Shown piece by piece: positions 34,427-44,068 of a DNA stretch of 58,817 nt. This DNA comes from an uncultured Alphaproteobacteria bacterium (GTDB lineage Bacteria > Pseudomonadota > Alphaproteobacteria > Rhodobacterales > Rhodobacteraceae). Both the position numbers and the translations under genes were made by a program. The notes under the pieces were generated by a model. It saw nothing but the letters and a program-made list of their open reading frames with translations, was not told the origin of the DNA and searched no databases. The stretch spans positions 1 through 58,817 of the forward strand of contig CACMAH010000009.1 of the NCBI GenBank assembly GCA_902611605.1, given 5' to 3'. The stretch's first letter is position 1; each line of letters opens with the position of its first letter.

Positions 34427-35310
34427 ACGAAAAATTAATAAAAATTATTAAATTTAATAAAGATGGATTGGTTCCTGCCATAGCTCAACAACATAATACA
34501 GGAGAAGTATTAATGTTAGCTTGGATGAATAAAGATTCTATCCAACAAACACTAACTACTAATCAAGTATGTTATTGGTCCAGATCTCGCCAAAAGCTTT
34601 GGCGTAAAGGAGAAACATCTGGAAATACACAAAGACTTATAGAGTTTCGCTATGATTGTGATGAAGATACTATTTTATTAATGGTAGATCAAACTGGTTC
34701 AGCTTGTCATACAGGTAGAAGGAACTGTTTCTACAGAGTAGCAAAAAATGAATCTGGAGAAATAGAAACAACTCTGACTGAAAAGAAAAATATCATCCCA
34801 AAAAGTAGATTTGATATCAACTCAAATAAAAAATTAAATTCAACTGCGATTAGAGAGGAGGATGTTTTAGGTATTCAAAAGGAATGGGCAGATTCAATTA
34901 TTTCAATTGGAAAGATATTTTTAGATAAAGGTAATTACAGACTGGAAGCAGAAAAAACATTAAAAAAACTATATGCATTTGATATAAGTAATGTGCTTTT
35001 CAAACCAACTTTTGCTTCTCAAAATCAATTTCGTAATAGTTTTGAAGATGCTTTATCTTATTTCATTGGTGGAAATATTGAGGAGGATAATGGTTTTGCC
35101 ATTAAACCATGGTTCAAAATAAGATTTTCTGAAAATAAAATTGTTATTTCTCATGATAGTGCAATTGCAATGGGAAATTACTATTTTACTTCAGTAGAGG
35201 ATAAAAAAAATGAAACTAAGGTAGAATATACCTTTGGATATATAAAAGATAAAAAAGGCAATTTACGAATTAATTTACATCATTCATCAATACCTCATTC
35301 TAATAATTAA
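34423..35310 (+). CDS. hisI: HisI-like phosphoribosyl-AMP cyclohydrolase with C-terminal extra domain
   Basis: The first 115 residues are a full HisI domain (step 3 of histidine synthesis): [37 protein letters not shown] and [12 protein letters not shown]. Zinc ligands Cys79, Cys95 and Cys102 and the following His96 are all kept. Residues about 120-295 form a second domain of NTF2/SnoaL-like appearance, with [18 protein letters not shown] and [12 protein letters not shown]. Normal HisI is about 110-140 residues, so this is a fusion. It overlaps the COG0523 GTPase and lies in a Zur-linked operon, fitting the HisI2 paralogues expressed in zinc limitation. Whether another hisI exists elsewhere is unknown. 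Confidence 0.88.
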   Translation: MNEKLIKIIKFNKDGLVPAIAQQHNTGEVLMLAWMNKDSIQQTLTTNQVCYWSRSRQKLWRKGETSGNTQRLIEFRYDCDEDTILLMVDQTGSACHTGRRNCFYRVAKNESGEIETTLTEKKNIIPKSRFDINSNKKLNSTAIREEDVLGIQKEWADSIISIGKIFLDKGNYRLEAEKTLKKLYAFDISNVLFKPTFASQNQFRNSFEDALSYFIGGNIEEDNGFAIKPWFKIRFSENKIVISHDSAIAMGNYYFTSVEDKKNETKVEYTFGYIKDKKGNLRINLHHSSIPHSNN

Positions 35311-35389
35311 AATAATTAATTTATAAAAAGAAGATTTTACTTTTAAAAAATTATACTGATATTTAATTCCAAATAAGAATGAAGCGTTG

Positions 35390-36166
35390 TCAGATTTTAT
35401 TTAAATAAGCTTCTGTTAAAACTGGAAAACTTGTAAAACCAAATCTACCTTCTTTCTCAGCACAATTAATTTGCTCTTTCCAATCATTGACCTCTGTTTC
35501 AGAAATTCCTTGTGATTTTACAAAAAAAGCAATCACATCTTCTGCGTATTTTGCAGGTGAATTTTGATCCCTGTGAGTAACTACAAATGAGAGTGATTTG
35601 TTCTTTATATTTGTAAATCCAAGATTTGATAATTTTCCAGGCAACTCCATAGGTAGCATCTGATGGCTACAATGTGCTTTAAATGCATCATGGATTTTTT
35701 CATTTAATTTTTTTTCAGCACCATAAAATCGAAAATAATCCCATAAAACTGAAATGTTTACAAAAGAAGCACCTAATTTGAGAATTCTTTTTGTTTCCAT
35801 AAGTGCTTCATCAACATTTTTTATATAGTCAAAAGTTTGTGTTGATGTAGCTAAATTACATGTTTTGTCTGGTAAATCAATTTTATCTGCAGTACTTTTG
35901 AGAAAAGTGATATTTTGAAATTCAGCACACTTGACATTTGCATTAGTTATCTGATCCTCACTAGGATCTAACCCATAGATATGACCATCATTGTCAACTG
36001 CTTTAGCTAGATGAATTAAAAGATCTCCTGCTCCACAGCCAATATCAATAATATGGTCATTGGGTTTAATTGTTAATGTTTGTAAAACAGCCTGACGACG
36101 GGATATTCCAGCGGAACTAGCTGAAATCAACCTTTGAAGTTTTCCTATTTCGTTTTTGAATTCCAT
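35390..36166 (-). CDS. Class I SAM-dependent methyltransferase
   Basis: A 258-residue UbiE/COQ5-like methyltransferase. Motif I is HIIDIGCGAGDLLIHLA near residue 36, motif II IYGLDPSEDQI, and the later TSTQTFDYIKNVDEAL stretch fits motif IV. The C-terminal half contains substrate-binding sequences that I cannot assign, and a single gene context gives no clue. It is convergent with the hisI-like gene and 85 bp from the aminotransferase upstream. The substrate is unknown. Confidence 0.85.
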   Translation of the reverse strand: MEFKNEIGKLQRLISASSAGISRRQAVLQTLTIKPNDHIIDIGCGAGDLLIHLAKAVDNDGHIYGLDPSEDQITNANVKCAEFQNITFLKSTADKIDLPDKTCNLATSTQTFDYIKNVDEALMETKRILKLGASFVNISVLWDYFRFYGAEKKLNEKIHDAFKAHCSHQMLPMELPGKLSNLGFTNIKNKSLSFVVTHRDQNSPAKYAEDVIAFFVKSQGISETEVNDWKEQINCAEKEGRFGFTSFPVLTEAYLNKI

Positions 36167-36251
36167 AAATTAAATAATTTTTTAAATAATACACTTTATT
36201 ACTAAGAGTGAGTTTAATAAACCAGTAACCTAACGTCATTCTTTTATAAAA

Positions 36252-37400
36252 TTATTCTTTATATTTATCCATAAATTCTATGATTCTTTTAATACCTTCT
36301 TTAATTTCATCTGTCGTTCGAGCATATGAAAAACGAATAGTTTGTTTACCTCTTTTACTATCAAAATCTAATCCCGGTGTAATAGCTACACCTGCTTTTT
36401 CAAGCATACTCTTACAAAAAGAAAGACTATCACTTGAGAACTGGCTTATATCTGCATAGACATAAAATGCACCGTCAGGCGGAGCAAATTTATCAAAGCC
36501 AGCTTTTTTTAACCCGTCGATTAATAATTCTCTGTTTATTTTATAAACCTCTAAATTTTGTCTAAGCTCTTTTCCAGAACTAAGAGCACCTAATGCAGCA
36601 ATTTGACTAGAGTGAGGTGCACAAATAAACATATTTTGAGCTAACCTCTCAACTTGTCTTATGTGATTCTCAGGTACTACCATCCACCCAATTCGCCAGC
36701 CAGTCATTGAAAAATATTTTGAAAAGGAGTTTATTACAAAACAATCATCTGTAATCTCCAAAGCAGAAATAGCTTTCTTATGGTACTCTATTCCATGATA
36801 AATTTCATCGCTAATAAAACTAATATTGTTATTATGACAGTAATTTATTAATTCAGTTAATTCATTTAAATCTAGCATTGAACCCGTTGGGTTTGCAGGA
36901 GAGGCCAATAAAAGTCCATCTAATTCATGATTAATAATACTTTTTGGCGAAAGCTGGAATTTATTCTCTAAACTTGTTTCAATGATTACAGGCTCAATAT
37001 CTAAAGCCTTTAAAATTTGTTTATAGCTAGGGTAACCAGGTGCTCCAATACCAACTTTATCAGAAGTATCAAAAAGAGCAGTAAATGCTAAGATAAAGGC
37101 CCCAGATGATCCAGATGTAACAATCACACGATCCGGATTTATATCCAAACCATACCAATCTTTATATAAATTTGAGATTTTTCTTCTTAATTCAGGAATG
37201 CCAAGAGCAACCGTATATCCTAAAGGTTCAGAATTAATTTTTTTAGTCAATTCTTTTATAGCATTTCTTGGAGCTGGAGTACCTGGCTGACCAACCTCCA
37301 TATGAACTATGTCTCGACCTAAAAGCTCTTCCTTTCGGGCCTGCTCCATTACATCCATAACTATGAATGAATTTATTTTACTACGTTTAGAAAATCTCAT
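36252..37400 (-). CDS. Class I/II PLP-dependent aminotransferase
   Basis: A 382-residue fold-type I aminotransferase of the AspC/AraT-like group. Landmarks are VTSGSSGAFILAF, the substrate loop LASPANPTGSML, FISDEIYHGIEY, the PLP-Lys in SFSKYFSMTGWRIGW and the C-terminal Arg in IRFSYARTTDEI. Length is typical. It lies in the same direction as the small and large DMT-type transporter genes upstream (31 bp from the nearer), so it may act on an amino acid that these export. The exact amino donor is not determinable. Confidence 0.9.
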   Translation of the reverse strand: MRFSKRSKINSFIVMDVMEQARKEELLGRDIVHMEVGQPGTPAPRNAIKELTKKINSEPLGYTVALGIPELRRKISNLYKDWYGLDINPDRVIVTSGSSGAFILAFTALFDTSDKVGIGAPGYPSYKQILKALDIEPVIIETSLENKFQLSPKSIINHELDGLLLASPANPTGSMLDLNELTELINYCHNNNISFISDEIYHGIEYHKKAISALEITDDCFVINSFSKYFSMTGWRIGWMVVPENHIRQVERLAQNMFICAPHSSQIAALGALSSGKELRQNLEVYKINRELLIDGLKKAGFDKFAPPDGAFYVYADISQFSSDSLSFCKSMLEKAGVAITPGLDFDSKRGKQTIRFSYARTTDEIKEGIKRIIEFMDKYKE

Positions 37401-37430
37401 GATAAATAGATAATACTTTTAATATAATAT

Positions 37431-37871
37431 TTAAGACTGTTGCGTTAACCAGACACCTAAAGACATTAAAGCTAAACCGATCGCTCTAGTTAATGTTAGT
37501 GCAGAGCCTGAAGATCCAAATAAAGCAAAATGATCAATAACCGCAGCGCTAAGAAGTTGTCCTAACAAAACAAAAAAAATTGCATTTCCAACTCCAAAAT
37601 GGGGAGCGATAGCTGTAACAGATAGCATATAAAAAACTACAAAAAAACCAGCAATAAAAAGATGTTTTGGTGCATCAAATAATTTTGCTATTGGAAAGTT
37701 ATTACTTGTAAGAGAAATTAAGCATATTGTTGAAAAAGCCACACCTAAAAGAACAACAACAGCAAAAATAGGAGAGCCTATAAATTGTCCTAATGTAGCA
37801 TTAAGTGATGCTAAAATAGGAATACCAAGACCAGCGGCAAGCATAATTAATGCAGAAAAACTATATGACAT
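37431..37871 (-). CDS. DMT-superfamily small transporter, YdcZ/DUF606 type
   Basis: A 146-residue membrane protein with about five hydrophobic helices, typical of the DUF606/YdcZ half-size DMT family. It starts with ALIMLAAGLGIPILASLNATLGQ and ends with RAIGLALMSLGVWLTQ. Half-size members act as dimers. It lies 59 bp downstream of a full EamA transporter and 30 bp upstream of the aminotransferase, all on the minus strand. The substrate is unknown. Confidence 0.85.
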   Translation of the reverse strand: MSYSFSALIMLAAGLGIPILASLNATLGQFIGSPIFAVVVLLGVAFSTICLISLTSNNFPIAKLFDAPKHLFIAGFFVVFYMLSVTAIAPHFGVGNAIFFVLLGQLLSAAVIDHFALFGSSGSALTLTRAIGLALMSLGVWLTQQS

Positions 37872-37930
37872 GACTTTTTCCTCTCTAATAAATTCAATTA
37901 ATTTATAAATCCAATTAACTTTTTGTAAAT

Positions 37931-38806
37931 TTAATATTCTTTTATAGAATTTTTTTCTTTTAATAATTTAAAAAGGTTAAAAATAAACAAAGTAACAATA
38001 ATGAGTGAACCACCAATAATAGCCCAATAACCTGGGAATTCTCCAATTACAAACCAAACTACTATTGGGGCAAATACAGTTTCCAATAAGATTAACAAAG
38101 AGACTTCTGGTGAACTCAAATATCTTGGCCCTAAAGTTAATAACCAACTAGCAATTCCAATGAAAATTCCATGACATAAAAAAAGTAGAAACTTTTCATT
38201 TAAATCTCCAAAGGGAAAATGAAAAATTGATATAATCAATGCAGAACCCAAAAAAGCTATGGGGACAGTTGGAACCATGGATATCTCCTTAACTTTTCTT
38301 AAAGCTGTTAGTGCACCAGCGTAAGCGGCCGAAACGTATAACGCCCAAAGATCCCCCTTCCATGAAGAAATCTCTGAATTTTTTGAACCATAGGCAATTA
38401 TAGCTAAGCCAAGGATTACAATAAAAGAAGTAATCAGAGTTGATAGTAAAATTTTCTCACCAATGAAAATATAACTAAAAATTAGGGCAAAAATAGGTAT
38501 TGATGCAAATATAAAAACTACATTTGCAACACTTGTATATGTAACCGCTAAAACAAATGCTGGAGTAGTTGACCCAATTAAAAGTATATAAATTATTCCT
38601 GAATAACCACTCCCCATCACAGGTTTAAAAACACTAATACCCTTTGAAAATATTAGGACAAGAAAAATTAAACTTCCACCAATTAGACCCCGCCAAAATG
38701 CAGTAGTCATAGGATCACTATCTATAAGTCTAACAAAAAGTGAATCTGGTACTACAAACAAGACACCTAGAAAAGTAATTAATAACCCTTTTGAACGCTT
38801 AGTCAT
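37931..38806 (-). CDS. DMT-family (EamA) transporter
   Basis: A 291-residue drug/metabolite transporter with ten predicted helices in two EamA repeats. The first repeat holds PMTTAFWRGLIGGSLI and IPIFALIFSYIFIGEKI; the second ends with SLLILLETVFAPIVVWFVIGE. Such proteins usually export amino acids or small metabolites. It is divergent from the dimethylglycine dehydrogenase-like gene over about 120 bp and heads the minus-strand set with the YdcZ-type protein and an aminotransferase. Confidence 0.9.
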   Translation of the reverse strand: MTKRSKGLLITFLGVLFVVPDSLFVRLIDSDPMTTAFWRGLIGGSLIFLVLIFSKGISVFKPVMGSGYSGIIYILLIGSTTPAFVLAVTYTSVANVVFIFASIPIFALIFSYIFIGEKILLSTLITSFIVILGLAIIAYGSKNSEISSWKGDLWALYVSAAYAGALTALRKVKEISMVPTVPIAFLGSALIISIFHFPFGDLNEKFLLFLCHGIFIGIASWLLTLGPRYLSSPEVSLLILLETVFAPIVVWFVIGEFPGYWAIIGGSLIIVTLFIFNLFKLLKEKNSIKEY

Positions 38807-38873
38807 CGAACCTACATATTTTAAAATAAAATGAAAAGATATCAGTTTTTTAAATTTTTTTAGTTTGTATTTC

Positions 38874-38903
38874 TTGACAGTGTTTCTTTTTAAATTTTAA
38901 TAT
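38874..38903 (+). promoter_or_regulatory. Sigma-70 type promoter for the DMGDH-like gene
   Basis: TTGACA at 38874-38879 is an exact -35 box. After an 18-base spacer, TAATAT at 38898-38903 is a reasonable -10. Transcription would begin about 20 bases before the ATG at 38931. This is the cleanest housekeeping-type promoter seen in the window outside the control regions described separately. Confidence 0.55.
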
Positions 38904-38930
38904 TAATTATATTGTTTGGGGATTAATAAA

Positions 38931-41336
38931 ATGAAATCACATTATAGAGTAGTAGTTATTGGGGGTGGAGTTGTAGGAGCTTCAGTAATATATCATTTAT
39001 CCAAATTTGGATGGAAAGATATTTGTTTGCTTGAGCGGTCAGTTTTAAGTGCGGGTTCATCTTGGCATGCAGCAGGAGGAATTCATGCACTCAATGCAGA
39101 CCCAAATATGTCAGCACTTCAGGCATATACTATTGACTTATTGCCTCAGGTTGAAAAAGAAAGTGGTGAGAATATTGGTCTACATATGACTGGAGGTCTA
39201 ACTATGGCCGGGACGCCAGAGCGTTGGGAATGGTTGCAGTCAGCTTATAGAGTTTATCAATCAATAGGAATTGAAGATTGTAGATTAGTTACTCCAGAAG
39301 AAGCATCAAAACTTAACCCTATAATGTCTACTGAAGGCTTGCTAGGTGGTATGTGGGCTGATCGTGAAGGATATCTCGATACTACAGGGACGGTAAAAGC
39401 TTATGCAGCTGCTGCTAGAAAGCAAGGGGCTGAATATTATGAAAATACAAAAGTAGAATCCCTTTCTCAAACAAAAGAAGGATGGCAAATAATTACTGAT
39501 AAAGGAGTTATAAATTGTGAACATGTAGTTAATGCTGCCGGTTTATGGGCAAAGCAAGTAGGAAGAATGGCGGGGATTGAACTTCCTGTATCTCCATTAA
39601 AACATCACTACTTAATTTCAGATAGTATTCCTGAAATTGAAAAACTTGATTTTGAAGTACCAATGACAGTTGACCTAGAGGGGTTTACTTATTTGAGACA
39701 AGACCAAAAAGGTATTCTTCTAGGTATTTATGAAATCAATCATGAACATTGGGCTATGGATGGAGCACCATGGGATTATGGAATGGAGCTTTTTCAAGAA
39801 CAAACTGATCGTATTGAAAATGAAATTACCTTAGGTTTTCAAAGATATCCTTGTTTGCAAGAGGTAGGAGTTAAAACTTGGGTAAATGGAGCTTTTACAT
39901 TTTCTCCTGATGGGAACCCTTTAATGGGACCCGTACCTGGTAAAAGAGGATATTGGTGTGCTTGTGCTGTAATGGCAGGATTTCTTCAAGGTGGTGGAGT
40001 TGGAAAATCATTAGCAGAATGGATGATTTATGGTGAACCAGAGGCTGACGTTTTTGGAATGGATGTAGCAAGATATGGGAAATACGCAGAAAACAAACAA
40101 TACATTAAAGAAACAACAGGACAATTCTATTCCCGAAGATTTGTAATGACCTATCCAAATGAGCAACTACCTGCAGGTCGTCCTTTAAAAATGTCTCCAG
40201 CTCATGATGCAATGACAGAGAATGGATGTCAGTGGGGCGTAAGTTGGGATCTTGAGGTTCCATTATATTTTGCACCAAAAGATTTTAAAGAGACACCATC
40301 CTTAAAAAGATCTAATGCTTTTGAAATTGTTAAAAATGATTGCTTGAAAGTTAAAAATGATGTTGGTCTTTTAGACATATCGGGTTTCTCACGATTTGAA
40401 GTAACAGGATCAAACGCAGAAGATTGGCTAAATAAAGTTTTTGCATGTAGACTTCCAAAAATAGGGAAAGCTTCATTAGCGCCTATGTTAAGCCAATCTG
40501 GGAAATTAAAAGGTGATCTCACAATCTTTAACTGGGGTGATGGATCCTGGTGGATTATGGGTTCTTATTATCTTAGAAATTGGCATATGAGATGGTTTTC
40601 AGAAAATCTAATTCCTGATGTTTTTATAAGAGACTTAGGTGAAGATTATTGTGGTTTTTCAATATCAGGTCCTAAATCAAAAGAACTTATAAAAAATCTT
40701 ACAGATAGCAAAATTGAAAAACTTCCTTTCATGGGATGTGGTAATTATGATATTGGTTTAATTCAAACTAAAGTTGGAAGATTGTCAGTAGCTGGTGAAT
40801 TGGGATATGAAATCAATTGTAGAATGGGTGATCATATAGCCTTAAGAAGATTACTTTTAGAAAATGGAAGGCCATTTGGTATACATGAATATGGTTTCAA
40901 TGCACTCTTATCAATGCGTTTAGAAAAAAGTTTTGGTATTTGGTCCGCTGAATATACACAAGGTTATACTCCTGGGATGACAGGTCTTGATAGATGGATA
41001 AACTGGCAAAAAAGTGATTTCATTGGTAAAAAAGCTTCTTATCTTGAAAAGACAGGGAATGGACCCAATCAGAAATTGGTTACATTAGAAGTAGATTCTA
41101 ATGATTCAGACGCAAGTGGATTTGAACCAATATGGAAAAATGGAAAGAGAGTTGGATTTATAACTTCTGGAGGTTATGGACATAGAATACAAAAATCCCT
41201 AGCAATGGGATTAATAAATACTGATCTTGCTGAAAGTGGACAAGAAATTGACGTTCATATAGTAGGAAAAGAAAAGAAGGCAAAAATAATTCCAGTATCC
41301 CCATATGATCCCAAAGGTGAACTAATGAGAGCTTAA
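38931..41336 (+). CDS. Dimethylglycine/sarcosine dehydrogenase-like FAD enzyme with GcvT domain
   Basis: An 801-residue two-part demethylase. Residues 1 to about 375 are a DAO-type FAD domain (VVVIGGGVVGASVIYHL, and SSWHAAGG, where the His is the covalent FAD site in DMGDH and sarcosine dehydrogenase). Then an FAO_M linker (GQFYSRRFVMTYPNEQLPAGR) and a C-terminal GcvT folate-binding domain from about residue 440 (GVSWDLEVPLYF, GYEINCRMGDHI, IGKKAS). It would oxidise N-methyl groups and pass the carbon to tetrahydrofolate. The frame opens at a TTG at 38916; ATG 38931 matches the family start. It stands alone; the methylated amine is not defined. Confidence 0.9.
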   Translation: MKSHYRVVVIGGGVVGASVIYHLSKFGWKDICLLERSVLSAGSSWHAAGGIHALNADPNMSALQAYTIDLLPQVEKESGENIGLHMTGGLTMAGTPERWEWLQSAYRVYQSIGIEDCRLVTPEEASKLNPIMSTEGLLGGMWADREGYLDTTGTVKAYAAAARKQGAEYYENTKVESLSQTKEGWQIITDKGVINCEHVVNAAGLWAKQVGRMAGIELPVSPLKHHYLISDSIPEIEKLDFEVPMTVDLEGFTYLRQDQKGILLGIYEINHEHWAMDGAPWDYGMELFQEQTDRIENEITLGFQRYPCLQEVGVKTWVNGAFTFSPDGNPLMGPVPGKRGYWCACAVMAGFLQGGGVGKSLAEWMIYGEPEADVFGMDVARYGKYAENKQYIKETTGQFYSRRFVMTYPNEQLPAGRPLKMSPAHDAMTENGCQWGVSWDLEVPLYFAPKDFKETPSLKRSNAFEIVKNDCLKVKNDVGLLDISGFSRFEVTGSNAEDWLNKVFACRLPKIGKASLAPMLSQSGKLKGDLTIFNWGDGSWWIMGSYYLRNWHMRWFSENLIPDVFIRDLGEDYCGFSISGPKSKELIKNLTDSKIEKLPFMGCGNYDIGLIQTKVGRLSVAGELGYEINCRMGDHIALRRLLLENGRPFGIHEYGFNALLSMRLEKSFGIWSAEYTQGYTPGMTGLDRWINWQKSDFIGKKASYLEKTGNGPNQKLVTLEVDSNDSDASGFEPIWKNGKRVGFITSGGYGHRIQKSLAMGLINTDLAESGQEIDVHIVGKEKKAKIIPVSPYDPKGELMRA

Positions 41337-41377
41337 TTTTTTGTATAATTGAAAAATCTTCAAACAAAAGTATTAGG

Positions 41378-42043
41378 TTATTTTTTTGACTTTCTCCAAC
41401 CATTCATTTTTGCTTCTTGTTCAGAACAAAACCACCTTTCGCCTTTATTTTTGTTAATCTTTGTCTCTTCATAATTTAAGTTTCCTGGGATATGATAAAT
41501 TTTTTGACCTTTAGAAGATATGTTACCTTTTATATTACATTCTTTTTTGTCTGGATTATTATTGTTCTTAAACCTTTCTCCACGTCGCCAATCCCAAGGA
41601 TAAATAAACCTCCCTTGCCAAACTCCTAATCTCTTTTCTTTAGCTTTTTTTTCGTCATAAAAAAATTTATCACTATATTGGAGATACGCTAGGGCAAATC
41701 CGTTTTTAACTAACCATGAATTTATTGAAATCTCACCTGTCCAGCATTCACTTATAAACCTTCCGTATTTATCAATTTCATGATGAATACATTTGATAGA
41801 TTTATTATGGTTTTTTTTTATAAATTGAATTAATGCCTTTGTAGAATTTAAACCACAGCTATATTTAATTTTTTTTTTGTCAAAGCAGTATTGATTAGTT
41901 TCTGGGGCATCAATACCTAAAAGTCGAATTTTTTTTTCATTAAATATTATTGTATCACCATCTATTATCTTAATATCCGCATAGACGCTTTGTAACAAAA
42001 AAACCCCCATTAGAATTAATATTTTTAAAAAATGTGCAAACAT
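41378..42043 (-). CDS. Secreted staphylococcal-nuclease-like protein
   Basis: Calcium-dependent nuclease of the SNase (thermonuclease) family with a signal peptide (ILILMGVFLLQSVYA|D). The OB-fold core has IIDGDTIIF, IRLLGIDAPET (catalytic Arg, Asp and Glu) and KYGRFISECW. A short C-terminal domain follows, CNIKGNISSKGQKIYHIPG and GERWFCSEQEAKMNGWR, seen fused to many bacterial SNases. The frame opens with TTG at 42055, but ATG 42043 is a better start. It probably degrades extracellular DNA or RNA for nutrients. It lies 62 bp downstream of the multicopper oxidase on the same strand. Confidence 0.88.
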   Translation of the reverse strand: MFAHFLKILILMGVFLLQSVYADIKIIDGDTIIFNEKKIRLLGIDAPETNQYCFDKKKIKYSCGLNSTKALIQFIKKNHNKSIKCIHHEIDKYGRFISECWTGEISINSWLVKNGFALAYLQYSDKFFYDEKKAKEKRLGVWQGRFIYPWDWRRGERFKNNNNPDKKECNIKGNISSKGQKIYHIPGNLNYEETKINKNKGERWFCSEQEAKMNGWRKSKK

Positions 42044-42105
42044 AGTGTATGACAAAATATTTTTAAATTTATTCTATTCACATTAATTGAAATTAATAAA
42101 AAATT

Positions 42106-43491
42106 TTATACTACTGATATTATACCTCCCATACCAGAAGCATGATGTTCTAGCATATGGCAATGAAATAACCAGTCCCCTGGATTATTAGCTTTAAAAA
42201 TAAATTTTGCTTTTTCCCCTCTTTCCATTAAATATGTATCTCTTAAAAGAAATCGATTCTGTCCACCGAACTCTTTTGAATTTACCCAAAAATGTTGCCC
42301 ATGCAGATGCATCGAATGAGGCCAATTTGTATCATTCCAAATTTTTAAAATTATTAAATCACCTAAATTAACTTTAGCAATTTGAAAATCATAATGACCA
42401 ATGTTTCCATTGAAAGCCCAAAGTTTGGAATGATCTAAAGCAAGATCTCTCAATTCTTTTTTTTCACCTTCAAAAATAGCTGAGGAAAGGTTGCCCATAG
42501 CTCCTCCTTGCATATGAATTTCTATAAATTTTGGATTAATTAATGCTGGGACTTGATGATGTATAATAGGATCGATTAAATTTAAATGATCTTCTATTAC
42601 TGGGTCATTTGGTATAAAGTCTGCTACTTTTAAGGGTTCTTTATTACTTACCTCAAATAAACTTTTCAATTGTGAAGAATCTTCTACCAGAATATCTACT
42701 CTTTGAGCTGGCCCCAAGATAATTTTTTTGGCTTTAAAAGGTTTACAAGAAATTCCGTCAATTGCAATTATATCTAATGAGTTGTTATCCAATAAACTAA
42801 AATTTAGAATTCTTGCATTAGCAGTATTGATAAATCTTAACCTTAATGGCCCATAGCTAGGTATTTCTATATTTGGACTAAATTTTCCATTTATGGAAAG
42901 TCGATTACCATATCGACCTGCATGAGACCAATGCATCAAACTACCAAAGCTTTCTTCATCAACTTGGTTATTATTATTCATCAGCCAATCATCAGCTACT
43001 ATTAAAATGTCTCGGCGACCTAGACTGTTATTTGAAGTACTAGTTATAACTAGTGGACCGTATAGTCCTCTTGCTACATGTTCCCATGCTTTATTGTGAG
43101 CATGATACCAATAAGTTCCAGTCTCATTAGCAGGAAATCTATAAACAAATGTTTCTCCAGTTTCGACTAGCGGTTGAGACACATAAGGAACCCCGTCCAT
43201 TGAATTTAAATTACTTATACCATGCCAATGCAATGTTGTTGGTTCATCAAGTAAATTTGTAAATTCTATTTCCAAAATATCTCCTTTTTCAGCAATAATT
43301 AAAGGACCTGGACATGAATTATTTAAAAGCCATAATTTAGTCAGCTGTTCATCATTACTGAACGAGTGTTCTGTTGGGTTAGCCAATAATTTATATTTTT
43401 TAATTTTTTTTCCTTCTGCAAATGTTTCTTTGGAAGACACTATTACGAAGGATGCAATTAAAAGATTTATGAATTTGCGTCTACTAATCAT
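42106..43491 (-). CDS. Multicopper oxidase (CueO/PcoA-like), Tat-exported
   Basis: A 461-residue three-cupredoxin oxidase. The N-terminus SRRKFINLLIASFVIV is a twin-arginine signal, as expected for a folded copper enzyme. All four copper motifs are present: TLHWHGIS (His88, His90), YWYHAHNKAW, HSMHLHGQHFW and HCHMLEHHASGM, giving the type 1 and trinuclear sites. It follows a c-type cytochrome gene by 10 bp in an operon driven by a MerR/CueR-type promoter. The likely role is periplasmic Cu(I) oxidation for copper tolerance, possibly with the cytochrome as electron partner. Confidence 0.92.
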   Translation of the reverse strand: MISRRKFINLLIASFVIVSSKETFAEGKKIKKYKLLANPTEHSFSNDEQLTKLWLLNNSCPGPLIIAEKGDILEIEFTNLLDEPTTLHWHGISNLNSMDGVPYVSQPLVETGETFVYRFPANETGTYWYHAHNKAWEHVARGLYGPLVITSTSNNSLGRRDILIVADDWLMNNNNQVDEESFGSLMHWSHAGRYGNRLSINGKFSPNIEIPSYGPLRLRFINTANARILNFSLLDNNSLDIIAIDGISCKPFKAKKIILGPAQRVDILVEDSSQLKSLFEVSNKEPLKVADFIPNDPVIEDHLNLIDPIIHHQVPALINPKFIEIHMQGGAMGNLSSAIFEGEKKELRDLALDHSKLWAFNGNIGHYDFQIAKVNLGDLIILKIWNDTNWPHSMHLHGQHFWVNSKEFGGQNRFLLRDTYLMERGEKAKFIFKANNPGDWLFHCHMLEHHASGMGGIISVV

Positions 43492-43501
43492 CCTTTTAGC
43501 T

Positions 43502-43990
43502 CTAATTTTCTTTAAATAATTTGTTCAGTTGATCATGCTTGATGCGAATATGATTTGGCCATTGACTTTTTATATAAGATAAAACAGCTATAATTTGATC
43601 GTTAGTAAGTATATTATTATAAGCTGGCATATTATTGGGGTAATCCATTTTTAAAAATTCTTCGATCCCATATTTAGTAAGCATAAAAAGATGGTAATCT
43701 GTGTGATGCCAAGTATGTCCTTCTTCATTATGCGGAGGAGCTAATCTTAAACCATCGACTAATTTATCTTGCCACCCTTCTTGACCTTGCAGATTAATAC
43801 CATGGCAAGATGCACATTGATCATCATAAATTAGTTTGCCGGAAGCCACTATTGTTTTGTTTTCAGAAAACAAAGAAATCTCATTTTTGGATTCTTCACT
43901 ATTTATAAAATAATAAAATACAATAGAAAACGATACTAAAATAATAAGCATAATTAAAATGTAGTATTTCTTTGTCTTTGAAGTATTCAT
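43502..43990 (-). CDS. Membrane-anchored c-type cytochrome
   Basis: A 162-residue protein with an uncleaved-type N-terminal anchor (KYYILIMLIILVSFSIVFYYF) and one haem site, DQCASCHGINLQGQEGW, with a possible axial Met in NNMPAYNN. It precedes the multicopper oxidase by 10 bp, so electron transfer to or from that oxidase is plausible. Its ATG lies only seven to eight bases after the predicted -10 of the MerR-type promoter, so the message may be almost leaderless. No ribosome-binding site is visible. Confidence 0.87.
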   Translation of the reverse strand: MNTSKTKKYYILIMLIILVSFSIVFYYFINSEESKNEISLFSENKTIVASGKLIYDDQCASCHGINLQGQEGWQDKLVDGLRLAPPHNEEGHTWHHTDYHLFMLTKYGIEEFLKMDYPNNMPAYNNILTNDQIIAVLSYIKSQWPNHIRIKHDQLNKLFKEN

Positions 43991-43997
43991 GATTTGA

Positions 43998-44028
43998 GAT
44001 ATGAGATCTCCACCTTATGGAGAGTCAA
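43998..44028 (-). promoter_or_regulatory. MerR/CueR-type promoter for the cytochrome-multicopper oxidase operon
   Basis: On the minus strand, TTGACT (44028-44023) is followed by a 19-base spacer and a CATATC -10 (44003-43998). The spacer contains the dyad CTCCATAAGGTGGAG (44022-44008), with five of six pairs matched. A 19-bp spacer with a central dyad is the hallmark of MerR-family activation. The copper-type target genes suggest a CueR-like regulator, whose gene is not in the window. Confidence 0.7.
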
Positions 44029-44068
44029 TAGTTATAAATTTTTTTATTTATATAATTTTTTTGCTTTA

